Positions 9,522 through 20,124 of a stretch of 64,000 bases of DNA are shown here, piece after piece (within the stretch, counting starts at the first letter, position 1; every line of letters begins with the position of its first letter). The position numbers and the translations under genes were made by a program. The notes beneath the pieces were generated by a model that saw only the letters and a list, made by a program, of their open reading frames with translations, was not told the DNA's origin and did not search any database. This stretch comes from Bradyrhizobium huanghuaihaiense (GTDB lineage: Bacteria > Pseudomonadota > Alphaproteobacteria > Rhizobiales > Xanthobacteraceae): positions 715,868 through 779,867 of the forward strand of contig NZ_VLLA01000001.1 in the NCBI RefSeq assembly GCF_007830635.1. Direction: 5' to 3'.

Positions 9522-9800
9522 ATGGCGAGCAGCTACAGCATTGGCAAGCATTTCGAGGACCTGATCGACAACCTGGTCGAGAGCGGGCGCTATGCCACCG
9601 CGAGCGAGGTGGTGCGCGAAGGCCTTCGCCTCGTCGAGGAGCGCGAGGAGCGGCGCAAGGTCAAGCTGGAGGCGCTGCGGGAGGAAATCCAGAAGGGCTT
9701 TGACAGCGGGCCGATGGAGGAGGTCGATGTCCAGGAATGGATGAACGACATCAAGGCGCGGGGACGGCAACGTTTGGCCGCGCGCAAACGTGGCAAATAG
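9522..9800 (+). CDS. parD: ParD-like ribbon-helix-helix antitoxin
   Basis: 92 residues. The N-terminal Y-S-I-G-K-H-F-E-D-L-I-D-N-L-V followed by Y-A-T-A-S-E-V-V-R-E-G-L-R is the standard ParD/CC2985-type ribbon-helix-helix pattern. The C-terminal half is a charged helix that would wrap the toxin. The stop codon overlaps the start of the downstream toxin gene by 11 bases, as is typical for a translationally coupled pair. It neutralises the ParE-like partner and probably represses the pair's promoter. Confidence 0.9.
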   Translation: MASSYSIGKHFEDLIDNLVESGRYATASEVVREGLRLVEEREERRKVKLEALREEIQKGFDSGPMEEVDVQEWMNDIKARGRQRLAARKRGK

Positions 9801-10086
9801 ATTTCGCAAAGCCCCGCAAGCAGACCTCGATCTCGATTCGATCTGGGACTTCATTGCTTCGGACAGCGTCAGGTCCGCCGACAAGCAGGTCGCGCGCATC
9901 GGCGAGATATTCGAAATGCTCCTGGAGAATCCACTCGCTGGGCGCGAGCGTCGGGAACTGAGGGCCGGCCTGCGCAGCTTCCCGGTTGGCAACTACGTGA
10001 TTTTCTATATCCCGTTGTCCGATGGTGTGGAGATCATCCGCGTGATGCACGGTCGACAGGATATCGCCTCCGACGACATGCAGTAG
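9790..10086 (+). CDS. parE: ParE/RelE-superfamily toxin
   Basis: 98 residues from a GTG start inside parD. Features: A-D-L-D-L-D-S-I-W-D-F-I at the N-terminus, L-L-E-N-P-L-A-G-R-E-R-R-E-L, then S-F-P-V-G-N-Y-V-I-F-Y-I, and a C-terminal I-I-R-V-M-H-G-R-Q-D-I. This is the full ParE arrangement; family members poison DNA gyrase, though some RelE relatives cut mRNA. The pair sits in the gap between proB and proA on the opposite strand. Confidence 0.9.
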   Translation: MANRFRKAPQADLDLDSIWDFIASDSVRSADKQVARIGEIFEMLLENPLAGRERRELRAGLRSFPVGNYVIFYIPLSDGVEIIRVMHGRQDIASDDMQ

Positions 10087-10092
10087 CAGGCC

Positions 10093-11214
10093 TTACCCGC
10101 CCACCACCAGATCGTCGCGGTGGATCATCTCGGCGCGGCCGCTGATGCCGAGGATGGCCATCACATCAGGGGAGGAGCGGCCCTTGATGCGCTCGGCATC
10201 GTCGGCGTCATAGGCGATCAGGCCGCGGCCGACCTCGCTGCTGTCGGGGCCGCGCACGACCACGGCATCGCCGCGGGCGAACTGGCCCTCGACCTTGATC
10301 ACGCCGGCCGGCAGCAGGCTGGCGCCGGCGCGCAGCGCGGTCACCGCGCCGGCGTCGATCGTCAGCGTGCCCTTCGGCTCCAGCGTGCCCGCGATCCAGC
10401 GCTTTCGCGACGTGATGGGATTGGCGGGCGTCAGGAACCAGGTGCAGCGGCCGCCATCGGCGATCGCCTGCAGGGGATGCTCGATCTTGCCGGAGGCGAT
10501 CAGCATGTGGGTGCCGCCTGTCGTCGCGATCTTGGCCGCCTCGACCTTGGTGCGCATGCCGCCGCGCGACAGCTCGGACTCGGCATCGCCCGCCACGGCC
10601 TCGATCTCCGAGGAGATGCTGTCGACGACCGGAATGAGCTTTGCGTTCGGGTTGTTCTTCGGCGGGGCGTCGTAGAGCCCGTCGATGTCGGACAGCAGCA
10701 CCAGCAGATCGGCGCTCGCCATGGTGGCGACGCGCGCGGCGAGGCGGTCGTTGTCGCCGTAGCGGATCTCGGTGGTCGCGACCGTGTCGTTCTCGTTGAT
10801 CACGGGGATGGCGCGCCACTCCAGCAGCTTGCCGATGGTGGAGCGCGCATTGAGATAGCGGCGGCGCTCCTCGGTGTCCTGAAGCGTCACCAGGATCTGG
10901 CCGGAGTCGATGCCGTGGGCCCCGAGCACCTCCGACCAGATCCGCGCCAGTGCGATCTGCCCGACCGCCGCCGCGGCCTGGCTCTCTTCCAGCTTCAACG
11001 GACCGCGCGGCAATTTCAGGCGGCTGCGGCCAAGCGCGATCGAGCCGGAGGACACCACGAGGACATCGCGCCCTTCCTTGTGCAGCTTGGCCATGTCGTC
11101 GGCGAGCGCGGCGAGCCAGGACGCCCGCACCTCGCCCTTGTCGGAATCGACCAGCAGCGCTGAGCCGACCTTGACGACGATGCGGCGGAATTGACTGAGT
11201 TCGGGGCTGGCCAT
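10093..11214 (-). CDS. proB: ProB, glutamate 5-kinase with PUA domain
   Basis: 373 residues from M-A-S-P-E-L. ProB phosphorylates glutamate in the first step of proline synthesis. The amino-acid-kinase domain shows [20 protein letters not shown] and the N-E-N-D motif, followed from about residue 280 by a PUA domain with G-D-A-V-V-V-R-G. In-frame codons extend 40 residues upstream but are Arg/Ser/Pro-rich and not conserved. The 3' end lies 7 bases from the convergent parE stop. Confidence 0.94.
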   Translation of the reverse strand: MASPELSQFRRIVVKVGSALLVDSDKGEVRASWLAALADDMAKLHKEGRDVLVVSSGSIALGRSRLKLPRGPLKLEESQAAAAVGQIALARIWSEVLGAHGIDSGQILVTLQDTEERRRYLNARSTIGKLLEWRAIPVINENDTVATTEIRYGDNDRLAARVATMASADLLVLLSDIDGLYDAPPKNNPNAKLIPVVDSISSEIEAVAGDAESELSRGGMRTKVEAAKIATTGGTHMLIASGKIEHPLQAIADGGRCTWFLTPANPITSRKRWIAGTLEPKGTLTIDAGAVTALRAGASLLPAGVIKVEGQFARGDAVVVRGPDSSEVGRGLIAYDADDAERIKGRSSPDVMAILGISGRAEMIHRDDLVVGG

Positions 11215-11438
11215 GTGTGTCTGTGCTGGCGCGTGTGACGAAATGCTCTGCGTTGGAAACGGCGGAGCGAGAGAGCGGCGCCGGTGAGGCCTGCTTTTGC
11301 AGCAGGACGATGGCCGGCGCAAGGCGGCCGGCATGGTAAACGGCGCGGGTCGGGCTTGTCTTTGATCCTGCCTTCAGACTTGTCTTGGTCGCCGGTCCGG
11401 TTCTAATGCCGCCAATCAAATGGGCTGGGGGGAAACGA

Positions 11439-12416
11439 ATGGATCGCCGCACATTCATGGCCGGATGTCTTGGAGGAGGACTTGGGCTGCCGCTGCTGGC
11501 GCCGGCAGGAGGGGCGCAAGCGCAGGCCGGGCTGACGAAGATCATCTTCCCGTTCGCGGCGGGAGCTGGCGGCGATACGTTGTGCCGGCTGATCGCGCAG
11601 GAGATGGCTCCCGTGCTGCAACGGACCATGGTGGTCGAGAACCGCACCGGCGGCGACGGCCTGATCGGCATCAAGGCGGTCAAGGGCGCGAGCCCCGACG
11701 GCAGCATGGTGCTGGTGACGACGGGGCCCACCATGTACCTGCTGCCGATGGTGGAGACGACGCCGAGCTTCGACACGTCGAAGGATTTCATGCCGGTGTC
11801 GCTGCTGGCGCGATTCGAATTTGCGCTCGTGATGGGGCCGGGCATCGATGCGACGGACTTCAAGGCATTCGTCGCCTGGCTGAAGGCGCATCCCGACAAG
11901 ACCTCGTTCGGGGTGCCGAGCAACGGCACCATTCCGCATTTCATGGGCTCCAGGCTCGAGAAGGATTTTGGCATTCCCCTAACCCGCGTGCCCTATCGCG
12001 GCAGCGCGCCGATCCTCAACGACCTCGTCGGCGGCCACATCTCATTTGGTATCACCACGCTGGCCGATGCACTGCCGCAGCATCGTGCCAAGGGCGTGAA
12101 GATCATCGCGGTCTCGAGCGCGGAACGTTCACCCTTCGCGCCCGACGTCCCGACGCTGAAGGAGAGCGGCATCGATCTCGTCGCTGACGCCTGGTACGGC
12201 ATGTGGCTTCCTGCCGGCAGCCCGCCGGATTTCGCCAGCAAGCTCGGCGCGGCCGCGAGCGCGGCACTCGCCAAGCCGGAGGTGAAAGAGAAGCTCACGG
12301 CGATCGGGTTGATCCCGGTCGGCAGCAATGCGGATGGATTGTCGAAGGAGCTCGCCGCCAACACGGCGTTCTGGCAGCCGATCGTGAAGGCGACGGGATA
12401 CAAGATCGAGAATTAG
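11439..12416 (+). CDS. TctC-type periplasmic solute-binding protein (Bug family)
   Basis: 325 residues with a GGGGG ribosome-binding site before the ATG. The N-terminus R-R-T-F-M followed by a hydrophobic stretch and A-Q-A looks like a Tat-type signal. Conserved family features: I-I-F-P-F-A-A-G-A-G-G-D-T, V-V-E-N-R-T-G-G-D-G and V-P-Y-R-G-S-A-P near the middle. Bug/TctC proteins bind carboxylates or other small molecules for TTT transporters; orphan copies without TctA/TctB, as here, are very common. Ligand unknown. Confidence 0.9.
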   Translation: MDRRTFMAGCLGGGLGLPLLAPAGGAQAQAGLTKIIFPFAAGAGGDTLCRLIAQEMAPVLQRTMVVENRTGGDGLIGIKAVKGASPDGSMVLVTTGPTMYLLPMVETTPSFDTSKDFMPVSLLARFEFALVMGPGIDATDFKAFVAWLKAHPDKTSFGVPSNGTIPHFMGSRLEKDFGIPLTRVPYRGSAPILNDLVGGHISFGITTLADALPQHRAKGVKIIAVSSAERSPFAPDVPTLKESGIDLVADAWYGMWLPAGSPPDFASKLGAAASAALAKPEVKEKLTAIGLIPVGSNADGLSKELAANTAFWQPIVKATGYKIEN

Positions 12417-12427
12417 GTCTCTCCTCC

Positions 12428-12543
12428 CGTCATTGCGAGAAGCTCGCGACAAAATTGCGTAGCAATTTTGCGCTGATGCGACGAAGCAATCCAGAATCTC
12501 TCCGGGGAAAGAACTGGATTGCTTCGCTGCGCTCGCAATGACG
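12428..12543. repeat. Dispersed inverted repeat (CGTCATTGCGAG type)
   Basis: CGTCATTGCGAG...GACGAAGCAATCCAG on the left is mirrored by CTGGATTGCTTCG...CTCGCAATGACG on the right, with a short unrelated centre. It fills the gap between the convergent tctC-like and sulfatase genes. The same family recurs at 17099. Confidence 0.8.
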
Positions 12544-12594
12544 GCGTGGATGGATGTTCGATTGTAGCGACGATGCAGACTCGCGAAGAGCAGC

Positions 12595-14226
12595 CTACAT
12601 CTTCGCGCGCTGCGCGATGCCGTCCTTGATCGCGGCGAGCTCTTTCTCATCCCAGATGCCGATCAAGACCCCGCCCTTCACCTGGAGTTGGTTGTCGGCA
12701 TAAGCTGCGATCTTCTCGCGTGGCGTGGTGATGTGGCCGCTCGGATGCAGCGCCCAGTCGAACAGTTCGGCCTGCAACCGCGCGATGATGCCGGCACAAT
12801 CCGGGTCGTCGCCGCGATCAACGTACTCCTCCGGATCGGTTTCGAGATCGTACAGCATCGGACGGAAGCCGGAGGCGTGGATGTATTTCCAGCGGCCGTC
12901 GAACACCATGAACAGGCGGCAGCGCTCGATCGGCTGATTCAGCTTCAGCCGCACGTCCTGCATGGCGTAGTCGTATTCGGAGAACGCCACCTTGCGCCAT
13001 TCGGGCTTCTCGCCGCGCAGCAGCGGCAGCAGCGAGCGTCCTTCGAGAATGTGGCTAGGGACCTTGCCGCCGAAGTAATCGACGAAGGTCGGCGCGAGAT
13101 CGATGCCCTCCACCAGTGCGTCGCTGCGCGTGCCACGCGTGGCGTCGGCTTCCCGGGAGGGATCGATGATGATCAGCGGGATCTTCGCCGACTGTTCGTG
13201 GAACAGGTCCTTCTCGCCCATCCAGTGATCGCCGAGATAGTCGCCGTGATCGGAGGTGAACACGATCATGGTGGTGTCCAGCAGACCGCGCTCCTCCAGG
13301 AACTTCATCAGCACGCCCATCTGATCGTCGATCTGGGTGATCAGGCCCATATAGGTCGGGATCACCTTCTCGCGGGCATCGTCGCGCGCCATGTTGCGGG
13401 AGTAGCGCATGTCCATATAGGCGCCGAACACCGGATGCGGATTTTGCCGCTCGCGTTCGGAGCGGATCACCGGGATCATGTCATCCGTCGAATACATGCT
13501 GGCGTAGGGCTCGGGCGCGATATAGGGCCAGTGCGGCTTGATGTAGGACAGGTGCAGGCACCACGGCCGGCCGTCGGTCTCGGCCTCGGTGATGAAGTCC
13601 ATCGCGCGCCGCGTCATGTAGGGCGTCTCGGAATGCTCCTCCGGCACGCGCGCGGCCTTGTCGGCATGCACCAGCAGCCAGCCGTTCTGCAAGGAGCCAT
13701 CTTCAGCGACGGCTGAATTGGCCCAATGCTCCCAGGGATTGGTCGCGTCAAAACCCTGCTGGCGCAGATACTCATCGTATTTCGGCCGCGGCCGTCCGGT
13801 CGGATGCAGGCCGTCGTCGCGCTCATAGGGCTCGAAGCCGCATTCGGCGACGTGCACGCCGATCATCGATTCCGGCGGGATGCCGAGCGCCTTCATGCCT
13901 TCGAGGTCGGGCGCCATGTGGGTCTTGCCGACCAGCACGTTGCGCACGCCGATCTTGTTCAGATGATCGCCGAGCGTGGGCTCGCCGACACGCAGCGGCC
14001 AGCCGTTCCAGTGCGAGCCATGCGAGCGCATGTAGCGCCCGGTGTAGAACGACATGCGCGACGGGCCGCAGATCGGCGATTGCACGTACGCCTTGGTGAA
14101 GAGCACGCCGCGCTTCGCCATGGCGTCGATGTTGGGCGTCTTCAGCGTGGGATGGCCGGTGCAGCCGAGATAATCATAGCGAAGCTGGTCGCACATGATC
14201 CAGAGAACGTTTTTCGCGCGCGCCAT
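12595..14226 (-). CDS. Type I sulfatase / phosphonate monoester hydrolase-like
   Basis: 543 residues. The formylglycine signature I-C-G-P-S-R is at residues 52-57, with Cys53 as the residue to be modified. Metal-binding motifs include the N-terminal M-C-D-Q-L-R and F-T-S-D-H-G-D-Y-L-G-D-H later. No signal peptide is seen, so the enzyme is probably cytoplasmic; length and layout resemble rhizobial phosphonate monoester hydrolases and arylsulfatases. Substrate cannot be told from sequence. The ATG at 14226 has AGGGA upstream. Confidence 0.9.
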   Translation of the reverse strand: MARAKNVLWIMCDQLRYDYLGCTGHPTLKTPNIDAMAKRGVLFTKAYVQSPICGPSRMSFYTGRYMRSHGSHWNGWPLRVGEPTLGDHLNKIGVRNVLVGKTHMAPDLEGMKALGIPPESMIGVHVAECGFEPYERDDGLHPTGRPRPKYDEYLRQQGFDATNPWEHWANSAVAEDGSLQNGWLLVHADKAARVPEEHSETPYMTRRAMDFITEAETDGRPWCLHLSYIKPHWPYIAPEPYASMYSTDDMIPVIRSERERQNPHPVFGAYMDMRYSRNMARDDAREKVIPTYMGLITQIDDQMGVLMKFLEERGLLDTTMIVFTSDHGDYLGDHWMGEKDLFHEQSAKIPLIIIDPSREADATRGTRSDALVEGIDLAPTFVDYFGGKVPSHILEGRSLLPLLRGEKPEWRKVAFSEYDYAMQDVRLKLNQPIERCRLFMVFDGRWKYIHASGFRPMLYDLETDPEEYVDRGDDPDCAGIIARLQAELFDWALHPSGHITTPREKIAAYADNQLQVKGGVLIGIWDEKELAAIKDGIAQRAKM

Positions 14227-14329
14227 GCGTTGTCCCTGCCGTTTCTTGTGTGATTGATGCTGCGATATCGGAACGGCGATGACAACCTCATTCCGAATGA
14301 ATGTGCGAGCTCGTCGCCCCACATTCAGT

Positions 14330-14450
14330 GTCGTCCCGGCGAAGGCCGGGACCCATACTCCTCAGAAGAGGTTATTGCGCGAGATGGCAATGACCAATCG
14401 TCGCCAAATCGCGTTCGGTGGTTATGGGTCCCGGCCTTCGCCGGGACGAC
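14330..14450. repeat. Dispersed inverted repeat (GTCGTCCCGGCGAAGG type)
   Basis: GTCGTCCCGGCGAAGGCCGG followed by GACCCATA on the left is matched by TATGGGTC then CCGGCCTTCGCCGGGACGAC on the right. The centre is unrelated sequence of about 60 bases. It lies between obgE and the sulfatase gene. Confidence 0.82.
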
Positions 14451-14452
14451 CA

Positions 14453-16356
<1,904 letters not shown>

Positions 16357-16462
16357 CGCGGGCCTTTGCGTACGGGCGGAGTGTGCACGGGCTTTGTCGG
16401 CACTTTCTCCGCCGCGGTTCACACGGTGCGGCCCGCTCCGCTCGCGCCGCGAGACGGCTCCG

Positions 16463-16942
16463 CTATCCCGGCCGGCGCCGGATCAGGAATTTCTGCATGC
16501 CCTCCAGCACCAGCTCCTTGCGCTGGTTGAACACGGTACTCCCTAGCGTGACCACGCCCGTCGTGCGTCCCGGCACCAGCTCGGTGACCTCGAGCGCGGG
16601 ATAGATGGTGTCGTCGGCGTACACGGGTTTGAGAAACCGGCTCGATTGCTCGAGGAAGCCGACGAGGGAGTCCTCGACCATGAACGGAAACAGGCCGGCG
16701 CCGGGCGCAGTGTGGATCAGGGTCTGGAAGCCGTGGGCGAGCAAATGCGGCATGCCGCGGCTGCGGCAATATTCCACATCGTAATGCACGGGATGGGTGT
16801 CGCCGCTCGCGGTCTGGAATGCTGCGAAGACCGCGGAGGTCTGGGTGCGGCTCGGCAGCACGAAGCGCTCACCGACCACGAAATCCTCAAACCAGCGTTG
16901 CGTGGGGATCATGCGATGTTGGTTCGGATCGAAATCGGTCAT
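16463..16942 (-). CDS. MaoC-type hot-dog dehydratase/thioesterase
   Basis: 159 residues with the hot-dog fold pattern: W-F-E-D-F-V-V-G-E-R-F, a central F-Q-T-A-S-G-D-T-H-P-V-H-Y-D containing the Asp/His hydratase motif, and a C-terminal V-F-N-Q-R-K-E-L-V-L-E-G. MaoC proteins hydrate or dehydrate acyl-CoA; the specific substrate is unknown. The frame is open far upstream but passes through an inverted repeat and lies antisense to the DMT gene, so the ATG at 16942 is used. Confidence 0.88.
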   Translation of the reverse strand: MTDFDPNQHRMIPTQRWFEDFVVGERFVLPSRTQTSAVFAAFQTASGDTHPVHYDVEYCRSRGMPHLLAHGFQTLIHTAPGAGLFPFMVEDSLVGFLEQSSRFLKPVYADDTIYPALEVTELVPGRTTGVVTLGSTVFNQRKELVLEGMQKFLIRRRPG

Positions 16943-17098
16943 GCCAAAGCTCTTTTTCTCGGTGCCGCCTCTATCGCTACCGCGATGCGAAGAGTGCGAC
17001 AATCCGTTCAATTCGGCGGGGGCGGGCTTGTCCCGCGCGTCCACGCCATTAAAACGGCCGCAAGCGACACTATTCGCCGATTCCTGATGCTCTCTCCC

Positions 17099-17184
17099 CG
17101 TCATTGCGAGGAGCGAAGCGACGAAGCGATCCAGACTGCCGCCGCGAAGACAGTCTGGATTGCTTCGCTTCGCTCGCAATGACG
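17099..17184. repeat. Dispersed inverted repeat (CGTCATTGCGAG type), second copy
   Basis: A near-perfect hairpin: CGTCATTGCGAGGAGCGAAG paired with CTTCGCTCGCAATGACG, with AGACTG/CAGTCT closing the loop. It occupies the space between the divergent MaoC-like and DMT genes and is related to the repeat at 12428. Confidence 0.85.
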
Positions 17185-17203
17185 ATCCCTCGCAGTTCGA
17201 TCG

Positions 17204-18118
17204 ATGCCCTTCTTCAAGAACCTCTCCGCCTACGACGACCGCTCCGCGCGCCTGGCCGGCATCGCGCTGATGGTGCTGTCGATCTTCATGTTCTCGTTCG
17301 GCGACGCCATGGGCAAGTTCCTGGTCGGGACCTATTCGGTGGGGCAGCTCTTGTTCCTGCGCGCCTGCGCGGCGCTGCTGTTGCTGTCGCCGCTGATCTG
17401 GAAGCAGCGCCATCAGTTCCTGCATCTGGAGCGGCCGGGCCTGCAGCTGTTTCGCGTCGTGCTCTCGACGCTGGAGGTCGCCGCCTTCTTCCTCGCCACG
17501 GTCTATCTGCCGCTCGCCGACGTCATCACCTATTATCTCGCAGGTCCCATCTTCGTCACCGCGATGTCGGCGATCTTTCTGGGCGAGAAGGTCGGTTGGC
17601 GGCGCTGGACCGCGATCCTGATCGGCTTCTGCGGTGTCTTGATCGCGCTGCGGCCGTCGGCCCAGACCGTCAGCCTGCCGGCGCTGATCGCGCTCGGCGG
17701 CAGTCTCTCCTTTGCAACCCTGATGCTGATCACGCGCAGCCTGCGCAAGACGCCAGACATCGTCATGGCGTCCTCGCAGTTCATCGGCACGTTCTCGCTT
17801 GGCGCGGTGCTGTCGACGTTCCACTGGGTGCCGCCGACCTCGGGCAGCCTGGTGATCTTCGCGTTGGCCGGGCTCATCTCGGTGACCGCGCTGTTCTGCG
17901 TCAACCGCTCGCTCAAGCTGGCACCGGCGAGCGTCGTGGTGCCGTATCAATATTCGATGATCGTCTGGGCCGTGATCTTCGGCTTCGTCGTGTTCGGCGA
18001 TGTCCCCTCGATCGCGACCATCGTCGGCGCGGCGATCATCAGCGGCGCGGGGTTCTATATCTACTTGCGTGAACGGGATTTGGGGCGCGCGAGCGCCGAG
18101 GTGAATCCGCCGGCATAG
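17204..18118 (+). CDS. DMT-superfamily (EamA) transporter
   Basis: 304 residues with about ten hydrophobic segments arranged as two repeats, the EamA layout of inner-membrane metabolite exporters. Recognisable positions include F-S-F-G-D-A-M-G-K-F in the first helix and V-V-P-Y-Q-Y near the start of the ninth. Substrate cannot be inferred. It is divergent from the MaoC gene. Confidence 0.9.
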   Translation: MPFFKNLSAYDDRSARLAGIALMVLSIFMFSFGDAMGKFLVGTYSVGQLLFLRACAALLLLSPLIWKQRHQFLHLERPGLQLFRVVLSTLEVAAFFLATVYLPLADVITYYLAGPIFVTAMSAIFLGEKVGWRRWTAILIGFCGVLIALRPSAQTVSLPALIALGGSLSFATLMLITRSLRKTPDIVMASSQFIGTFSLGAVLSTFHWVPPTSGSLVIFALAGLISVTALFCVNRSLKLAPASVVVPYQYSMIVWAVIFGFVVFGDVPSIATIVGAAIISGAGFYIYLRERDLGRASAEVNPPA

Positions 18119-18131
18119 CCGCGCCCACACT

Positions 18132-18262
18132 GTCGTCCCGGACAAGCGCAGCGCAGATCCGGGACCCATACCCACTGGGAGACGTTTTGCGAAGACTCGG
18201 AGTGGGAGCTTTGCCTCACACTCCTCCCTGTGGTTATGGGTCCCCGCGTTCGCGGGGACGAC
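18132..18262. repeat. Dispersed inverted repeat (GTCGTCCCGG type)
   Basis: GTCGTCCCGG...CCGGGACCCATA is mirrored by TTATGGGTCCCCGCG...CGGGGACGAC. It lies between the convergent DMT and acetyltransferase genes. Outer arms resemble those at 14330. Confidence 0.75.
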
Positions 18263-18290
18263 AGTTGTGTTTGCCGCTGTGCCCCGCGTC

Positions 18291-18905
18291 CTACCTCACC
18301 CGTCTCGCGCTGCTCCAGCTCTTCAGCGACGCCCACACGCCGCGGGAGAGGCGGAAGCAGTCGACCGGCGTGGAGGAGCCCAGCGCCAGGAAGCGGTGCA
18401 GCTGGACGCCGCTCCACTGGAAGCCGCACTTCTCCAGCACCTTGCGCGAGGCCGGGTTGGTGACGCGCGCGCCGGCATGGAGATGGTCGTCCTCGTACTC
18501 CTCGAAGAAGAAGTCGATCGCGCCGCGCGCAGCTTCGGTGGCGAAGCCCTGGCCCCAATGCTCGACGCCGAGCCAGTAGCCGAGCTCGGCGTTGCCGGGC
18601 TTGGAGCAGTCGATCCCGACCATGCCGACCGGGCCGCTGTCGTGCTCGATCAGGAACACGGTCTCGCTGCCGAGCTCGGACGTGGCGCGGATGAACTCGA
18701 CGGCGTCGTCCTGCGAATAGGGATGCGGCAGGCGGCGCGTGTTCTCGGCGACGCGGCGGTCGTTGGCGAGCCGGGCGATGGTCCTGACGTCGGCGAGGGT
18801 CGGCCGCCGCAACGTCAGCCGCTCGGTGGCGACAACGCTCGGTCTCGCCTCCCGCAAGGTCACGCTCGAGAAGTCCTGCAACATGTCCGGCTCCGTGAAA
18901 GTCAC
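18291..18905 (-). CDS. GNAT acetyltransferase (RimJ/RimL-like)
   Basis: 204 residues with the N-terminal R-L-T-L-R-R-P-T-L-A-D pattern, a core strand E-L-G-Y-W-L-G and the acetyl-CoA binding W-G-Q-G-F-A-T-E-A. This is the usual GNAT_3/RimJ layout. The acceptor is unknown. In Bradyrhizobium this type of gene commonly follows rpmA, as here. Confidence 0.9.
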   Translation of the reverse strand: MTFTEPDMLQDFSSVTLREARPSVVATERLTLRRPTLADVRTIARLANDRRVAENTRRLPHPYSQDDAVEFIRATSELGSETVFLIEHDSGPVGMVGIDCSKPGNAELGYWLGVEHWGQGFATEAARGAIDFFFEEYEDDHLHAGARVTNPASRKVLEKCGFQWSGVQLHRFLALGSSTPVDCFRLSRGVWASLKSWSSARRVR

Positions 18906-18922
18906 TAAGTCAAAGTGAGCAA

Positions 18923-18960
18923 GTCAAAGAAAAGGGGAGGCCGGTTTCCCGCCTCCCCTG
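18923..18960 (-). terminator. Rho-independent terminator of rplU-rpmA
   Basis: On the minus strand AGGGGAGGC and GCCTCCCCT form a stem, followed by TTTTCTTTG. It lies about 75 bases downstream of the rpmA stop. Confidence 0.85.
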
Positions 18961-19034
18961 GAGCCTTCGATCTGTTGATCTCTAGGACTCCGCCGGTTTG
19001 GTAGGACCCGGCGGACTCCAATTTGATCCACCGT

Positions 19035-19304
19035 CTATTCAGCCGCCTCTGCGATCGGGAGTACCGATACAAAGGTGCGGCCGTTGGCTTTGGCCTGGAA
19101 TGCAACACGACCTTCAACCTTGGCGAACAAAGTGTGGTCCGTGCCCATGCCGACATTAAGGCCGGGGTGCCAGGTGGTGCCGCGCTGACGCGCAATGATG
19201 TTGCCGGGAGTGACGATCTCCCCGCCGAACGCCTTGATGCCGAGGCGCTTGCCCTTCGAATCGCGTCCGTTACGCGATGAACCGCCTGCTTTTTTGTGAG
19301 CCAT
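19035..19304 (-). CDS. rpmA: Ribosomal protein L27
   Basis: 89 residues starting [16 protein letters not shown], the invariant L27 N-terminus that reaches the peptidyl transferase centre. The [18 protein letters not shown] segment is also diagnostic. It follows rplU by about 100 bases. Confidence 0.98.
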   Translation of the reverse strand: MAHKKAGGSSRNGRDSKGKRLGIKAFGGEIVTPGNIIARQRGTTWHPGLNVGMGTDHTLFAKVEGRVAFQAKANGRTFVSVLPIAEAAE

Positions 19305-19406
19305 GGCTCGTCTCCGAAATCCTGCGTATTTCTAGATCAATTCCTTGACGGAATCATTTCACGATTTCTCACGCATCAATTCGTGAATTGGCGTGATCAA
19401 ATCCCG

Positions 19407-19793
19407 TTATTCGGCGGCTTCCTTTACGGACTCCTTGGCCACCTTCTCCTTCTTCGGACGCGGGCCCTTGGTGGGCTTGGCGCCGTCCGCCAGGATCTCG
19501 GAGATACGGAGGACCGTGATCTCGTCGCGATAGCCGCGCTTGCGGCGCGAATTCTTGCGGCGGCGCTTCTTGAACGCGATGACCTTCGGGCCGCGCTTGT
19601 GGTCGAGCACCTCGACCGCAACGGACGCGCCTGCGACCGTCGGAACGCCCAGCACCGGCGTGTCGCCGCCGAGCACCAGAACTTCATTCAACTGCACGAT
19701 CGAGCCGACTTCGCCTTCGATCTTGCCAACTTCGAGAACATCATCCGGCACGACGCGGTATTGCTTGCCGCCGGTTTTGATGACTGCGAACAT
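19407..19793 (-). CDS. rplU: Ribosomal protein L21
   Basis: 128 residues. M-F-A-V-I-K-T-G-G-K-Q-Y-R-V at the start and F-K-K-R-R-R-K-N-S-R-R-K-R-G-Y-R are L21 signatures. A Lys/Glu-rich C-terminal extension follows the core domain, as in other alphaproteobacteria. GGAGAAAG precedes the ATG. Transcribed with rpmA. Confidence 0.98.
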   Translation of the reverse strand: MFAVIKTGGKQYRVVPDDVLEVGKIEGEVGSIVQLNEVLVLGGDTPVLGVPTVAGASVAVEVLDHKRGPKVIAFKKRRRKNSRRKRGYRDEITVLRISEILADGAKPTKGPRPKKEKVAKESVKEAAE

Positions 19794-19958
19794 CGTTCTT
19801 TCTCCGTGTTCAATCCCGGCCTCGGGACGAGCATCGTCCGGGTCGGCTTTTTGTCAGTCGCTATGGGTTTATGTGCGTCTTGTGCGGGTGGGAGTTATCC
19901 CTTTGAAAACCCACGCAAAAACAAGCAGCGCGAGAAACGCCCCGCGCCGGCTGTGGGA

Positions 19959-19986
19959 CTTATAGCGGCCAACAGCCGCAAGTCAA
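19959..19986 (-). promoter_or_regulatory. Probable sigma-70 type promoter of rplU-rpmA
   Basis: On the minus strand TTGACT and TATAAG are separated by 16 bases, about 165 bases upstream of rplU. The rest of the 331-base gap between rplU and the divergent ROK gene holds one imperfect hairpin near 19820 and no gene that I can support. Confidence 0.5.
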
Positions 19987-20124
19987 GAAAAAGCGGGCGA
20001 AAATGGCCCGGATTTGAAGGATTTGGCTCTGCTGCCGGCCTTCCGCCAAATCTCGACCGGCCTTGCAACAAACCGGTTCCCCCGCCGTTAGTCCGCCGGA
20101 ACAGATAAGCGGGCAAGGGCTCCC

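Noticed and set aside
10208..11974. Long minus-strand frame of 588 residues across proB and the tctC-like gene
   Set aside because: It is a GC-rich shadow: Arg/Gly/His-rich composition over the proB part and antisense to a clear TctC-type gene.
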